In this document: positions 61,308 through 64,000 of the stretch, piece after piece
How positions within the stretch are numbered: the stretch's first letter is position 1
Layout of the letters: each line of letters opens with the position of its first letter
Source: Porphyridium purpureum
Taxonomy: Eukaryota; Rhodophyta; Bangiophyceae; Porphyridiales; Porphyridiaceae
Direction of reading: 5' to 3'
Assembly: GCA_008690995.1 (NCBI GenBank)
Contig: VRMN01000005.1
Location: forward strand, 248,001 to 312,000
DNA: 64,000 nt
The notes under the pieces: model-generated
What the model was told of the DNA's origin: nothing
Seen by the model: only the letters and a program-made list of their open reading frames with translations
The model's database searches: none
Made by a program: the position numbers and the translations under genes

Positions 61308-62768
61308 ATGTACGCCTTTGCGCACGTCGGTGTAGCGCGGCCACGCACGCACTTGCGGCGCAATGCGCGCAGTGGTGGCGACGGTGTCATCGCACTGGCT
61401 GACGGGAAATGGTTGGCTCGGAAAGGACGCGCGTCGTCATTGTTGCCGCCGTCTGGGTTGATCTCTGGACGCTGCAGGCAACTCGTCGCATTTCGAATGC
61501 TCACGTCGCGAGGATCGAGATACGTGTGCATGAATTCCAGTAGTAGTAGTTTTCCGTCGCAATCATCATCGCCGTCATCGGCTGATGGGCGCGATGCGTC
61601 CGGCGCGGCGGTGAATGTGGAGGCGGCCGCGGCATCAAGGAAAGCCGGGGGGAATGGCGCGCGGTTCGAGGAGCTTGGAGAAGACTCGAATCTCGCAGCG
61701 CGACAAGTGGACGACGGATCTTTATCGGCTGAATCCTCCTTTGTCCCGCAGCCGCTTTTTCGAAAGGACCGTTTCCGTGTACCCAAGACGCTGAAGGATA
61801 CTGTGATTCTCGGACTTTTGTTTGGTGTTTGGTATTACTCCAACACCGTATTTAATGTGTACAACAAGCAGGTGCTCAAAGTATATCCGTACGCGTGGAC
61901 ATGCACGTTTGTGCAGTTCTTTGTTGCGTCAATCACCATGTCGTCGCTGTGGGTCACCGGATTCAAGGAAACGCCGCACCTTTCGCGCGAGAATCTGAAG
62001 CGCTGTGTGCCTTTGGGTGTGCTCCATATGGCAGGCTTCTTGCTCACAAACATGTCTCTTGGAGCTGTCAGTGTCGCGTTTACGCACACCGTGAAGGCAA
62101 CAGAACCATTCTTCTCCGTTGCGCTTTCTCCCAGTATGCTTGGTGAGGTACCCACGTGGGGCATTCTGGGCAGTCTGTTCCCCATCGTCGCCGGTGTGGT
62201 GCTGGCGTCCGCGAATGAGGCCAGCTTTACGTGGTTTGGCTTTCTCAGTGCCCTTGGCTCCAATTTGGCACTGCAATCGCGAAATGTGTACTCGAAACGC
62301 TTTCTGAAAAAGGGCACGCAGATCGACAACATCAACCTGTTCGCGGTCATCACGATTGTCGCCATGCTCATCATGGCGCCGCTCACGTTGCTCATTGAAG
62401 GCTTCAAGCTCGGGCCGCAAACCATGGCGGCGAGCGGTTTTCCAGCTGTGAAATTATGGCGTATGCTCGTTCTTGGTGGCCTGATGCGCTGTGCGGATGT
62501 GCTAGCATCATACATGATTTTGAATCGCGTCTCTCCAGTCACGCACTCGGTCGGAAATTGCGTGAAACGTGCCGTCGTGATCGTTATGTCCGTGATTGTT
62601 TTTCGCACACCCCTGAACTGGCTCAACATTGTAGGCACCGTGACAGCGCTCTTGGGCGTTCTGGTCTATTCGCTCATGGTCGTGGGGTGCAAGCAAAACT
62701 ATTTTGGACCAGACCACCCATTGTGCCAGCCCATCTTTGAGTCCTTTGAAGATGGTGCTGGTATCTAA
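61308..62768 (+). CDS. Plastid triose-phosphate/phosphate translocator family protein (486 aa)
   Basis: A long leader (about 160 residues, starting MYAFAHVGVARPR, phenylalanine near the start, serine-rich later) precedes the translocator domain. That domain begins at FGVWYYSNTVFNVYNKQVL, the hallmark of TPT/PPT/GPT transporters, and continues with some ten transmembrane segments. The block SRNVYSKRFLKKG and the C-terminal HSVGNCVKRAVVIVMS provide the substrate-binding lysine and arginine region. These proteins exchange phosphorylated C3, C5 or C6 compounds for phosphate across the inner plastid envelope. Which substrate class this one uses cannot be decided by eye. ATG 61308 is the first in the frame. 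Confidence 0.92.
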   Translation: MYAFAHVGVARPRTHLRRNARSGGDGVIALADGKWLARKGRASSLLPPSGLISGRCRQLVAFRMLTSRGSRYVCMNSSSSSFPSQSSSPSSADGRDASGAAVNVEAAAASRKAGGNGARFEELGEDSNLAARQVDDGSLSAESSFVPQPLFRKDRFRVPKTLKDTVILGLLFGVWYYSNTVFNVYNKQVLKVYPYAWTCTFVQFFVASITMSSLWVTGFKETPHLSRENLKRCVPLGVLHMAGFLLTNMSLGAVSVAFTHTVKATEPFFSVALSPSMLGEVPTWGILGSLFPIVAGVVLASANEASFTWFGFLSALGSNLALQSRNVYSKRFLKKGTQIDNINLFAVITIVAMLIMAPLTLLIEGFKLGPQTMAASGFPAVKLWRMLVLGGLMRCADVLASYMILNRVSPVTHSVGNCVKRAVVIVMSVIVFRTPLNWLNIVGTVTALLGVLVYSLMVVGCKQNYFGPDHPLCQPIFESFEDGAGI

Positions 62769-62920
62769 ACTCAAGACTCCGCACGTGGGGGCAAGCCGGT
62801 ACGGGCATTGCAAGCATCCAGATCATGCCTCCCAAGCACCTGTCTAGATTGGAGATAATAATGTAAAGCATGTTTCAGTCTCGGGTAATCGATCTCGATC
62901 CAATCTATTGTTCGTCTACA

Positions 62921-64000
62921 CTACGCCTCGACCAATACAGCAGCTGCGCTCATATTCAATGCCTCTGGAAGTGCCTGACAATTCTTCACGCGCTCAATGT
63001 TGTTCACATTAAAAAAGTTAACCAACGCTGCCAGTTTGGGCCGCATGATGCGCAGGAACAAGCTAATTGCCTGCTTGACCAGCGCGTGGTCAGGCTCGTA
63101 CAAGCGATTCAGAAAGACCTCATCGCCAGGAACGGCAAATCTGATCTTTCCGGCTACCAAGCGCACGACCCAAGGATGCGCGTCGTGCAACGTGCGCTTG
63201 TATGCGACCTCCACCGAGTCTGGTAGCGAGGTGTTGTCCAGGAAGCGGGTCATCATGATCTCCACAAACTGAAGGCTGCGCTTCATCCAAATCAAACAAT
63301 CTGTACCTTCTCCCTTGGCATTCTCGCACTCGACCATGCGGTGTAGCGTCACGATGCCGTGTTTCACGCACGAAGCCTTTACCTTTGCCATTTGACTATT
63401 CCAGTCATTCTTGATGACGCTCAGCGCCCCGCCGAGGGCATCCACCACAATCAGGATTGACTGCATAGCTGTAATGAACTGGTCTGCAATCATATCGCCA
63501 GACTCCGTGACCTGCAGATTCCTCCACGCATCGATGATTGAAACAAACTGGTTCCCTTGCTCCTCTTCAAGCGTGCGCAGCCGAGCAATGAGAGCTTCGT
63601 CCGCCATCTCTATGGCTGATGGCAGCACTTTCTGGTCAAATTGCACCGAGAAGCGCACCGAGGGTCGAGATTCAGCGCGCAAGCCGAGTCCTGTGCTCAT
63701 CCGCTCGGGAATGCCCCTCTGCTCGGTGTCAACAAGATACACCAGTGCACTGCGCATGGTGGCCAACTCTGAGAGTTCATCATCGCCATCATCGTCGCCT
63801 TCGTCCAGATCTTGATCCTGGCCCGCCGCCGCCACCTGCTCAGCCAGCGTGCTTTGACGGACCGCATCGTCCGCGGCCGGCTGAAACGTGAGCGCCTCCC
63901 CGCCGAGCGACATGCGTTTGGACATTCCACACTGCCCCAGCGCGTAGTCCTGCGTCTTCGGCTCCAGAAACGCCGCCGCGTCAAACGTCCTTGGCTCATC
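62921..64000 (-). CDS. GLTP-domain lipid-transfer protein (partial, runs off the right edge)
   Basis: The C-terminal 200 residues form a glycolipid-transfer-protein domain: CLIWMKRSLQFVEIMMTRFL, then AYKRTLHDAHPWVVRLVAGK and AVPGDEVFL. This includes the Asp/Asn-Lys-Trp-type head-group site region and the conserved histidine (DAHPW) that contacts the sphingolipid. The N-terminal region is acidic and low complexity. An ATG at 63925 could be the start, but the frame stays open beyond it to the window edge with protein-like sequence (TFDAAAFLEPKTQDYALGQ), so the true start may lie outside. GLTP proteins move glycosphingolipids or ceramide-1-phosphate between membranes. Confidence 0.88.
   Translation of the reverse strand, partial: DEPRTFDAAAFLEPKTQDYALGQCGMSKRMSLGGEALTFQPAADDAVRQSTLAEQVAAAGQDQDLDEGDDDGDDELSELATMRSALVYLVDTEQRGIPERMSTGLGLRAESRPSVRFSVQFDQKVLPSAIEMADEALIARLRTLEEEQGNQFVSIIDAWRNLQVTESGDMIADQFITAMQSILIVVDALGGALSVIKNDWNSQMAKVKASCVKHGIVTLHRMVECENAKGEGTDCLIWMKRSLQFVEIMMTRFLDNTSLPDSVEVAYKRTLHDAHPWVVRLVAGKIRFAVPGDEVFLNRLYEPDHALVKQAISLFLRIMRPKLAALVNFFNVNNIERVKNCQALPEALNMSAAAVLVEA

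Overview
The window looks like nuclear DNA of a unicellular red alga of the Porphyridium type. This is an inference from gene content and style. There are long intronless genes on both strands, short gaps between them, and eukaryotic housekeeping genes (NUP93, RPF1, ribosomal protein eL14, TBC-domain GAP). Several plastid proteins (two VIPP1/IM30 paralogs, class I aldolase, FBPase with a redox insertion, a plastid phosphate translocator, a Ycf49-like protein) start with a phenylalanine-bearing leader such as MFVPAP, MAFVG or MAAFVG, as is typical of red-algal and glaucophyte transit peptides.

Layout. 1-6.3 kb: the end of a Raf-like (TKL) kinase, a 1310-residue helical orphan and a pirin. 6.3-23.6 kb: a gene-poor island. 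It holds a 14-unit decamer array, an apparently whole and young Ty3/gypsy chromovirus (11066-18300) whose LTRs carry a consensus heat-shock element, a diverged inverted-repeat element and a decayed gene of unknown family. 23.6-64 kb: a dense gene block. In order it has a degenerate 3'-5' exonuclease/SpoIIIAA-Ycf45-like ATPase fusion, an insulysin-type M16 protease, a TBC GAP, an RNB exoribonuclease, a DUF3593/DUF2499 protein, MazG, VIPP1-a, a double B-box protein, VIPP1-b, eL14, plastid aldolase, NUP93, RPF1, plastid FBPase, M1 aminopeptidase, a thioredoxin-like protein, a two-domain glycosyltransferase with one intron, a triose-phosphate/phosphate translocator and a GLTP-domain protein that runs off the right edge.

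How they fit. Between 38.6 and 62.8 kb many genes serve the plastid: thylakoid membrane upkeep (VIPP1 x2, Ycf49-like), Calvin-cycle steps that follow one another (aldolase makes fructose-1,6-bisphosphate, FBPase uses it) and triose-phosphate exchange with the cytosol. Gaps between divergent genes repeatedly carry GTAC-centred motifs, and purine-rich (GA)n leaders lie just before several start codons. Both are candidate promoter or leader features. No rRNA, tRNA or CRISPR array was recognised.
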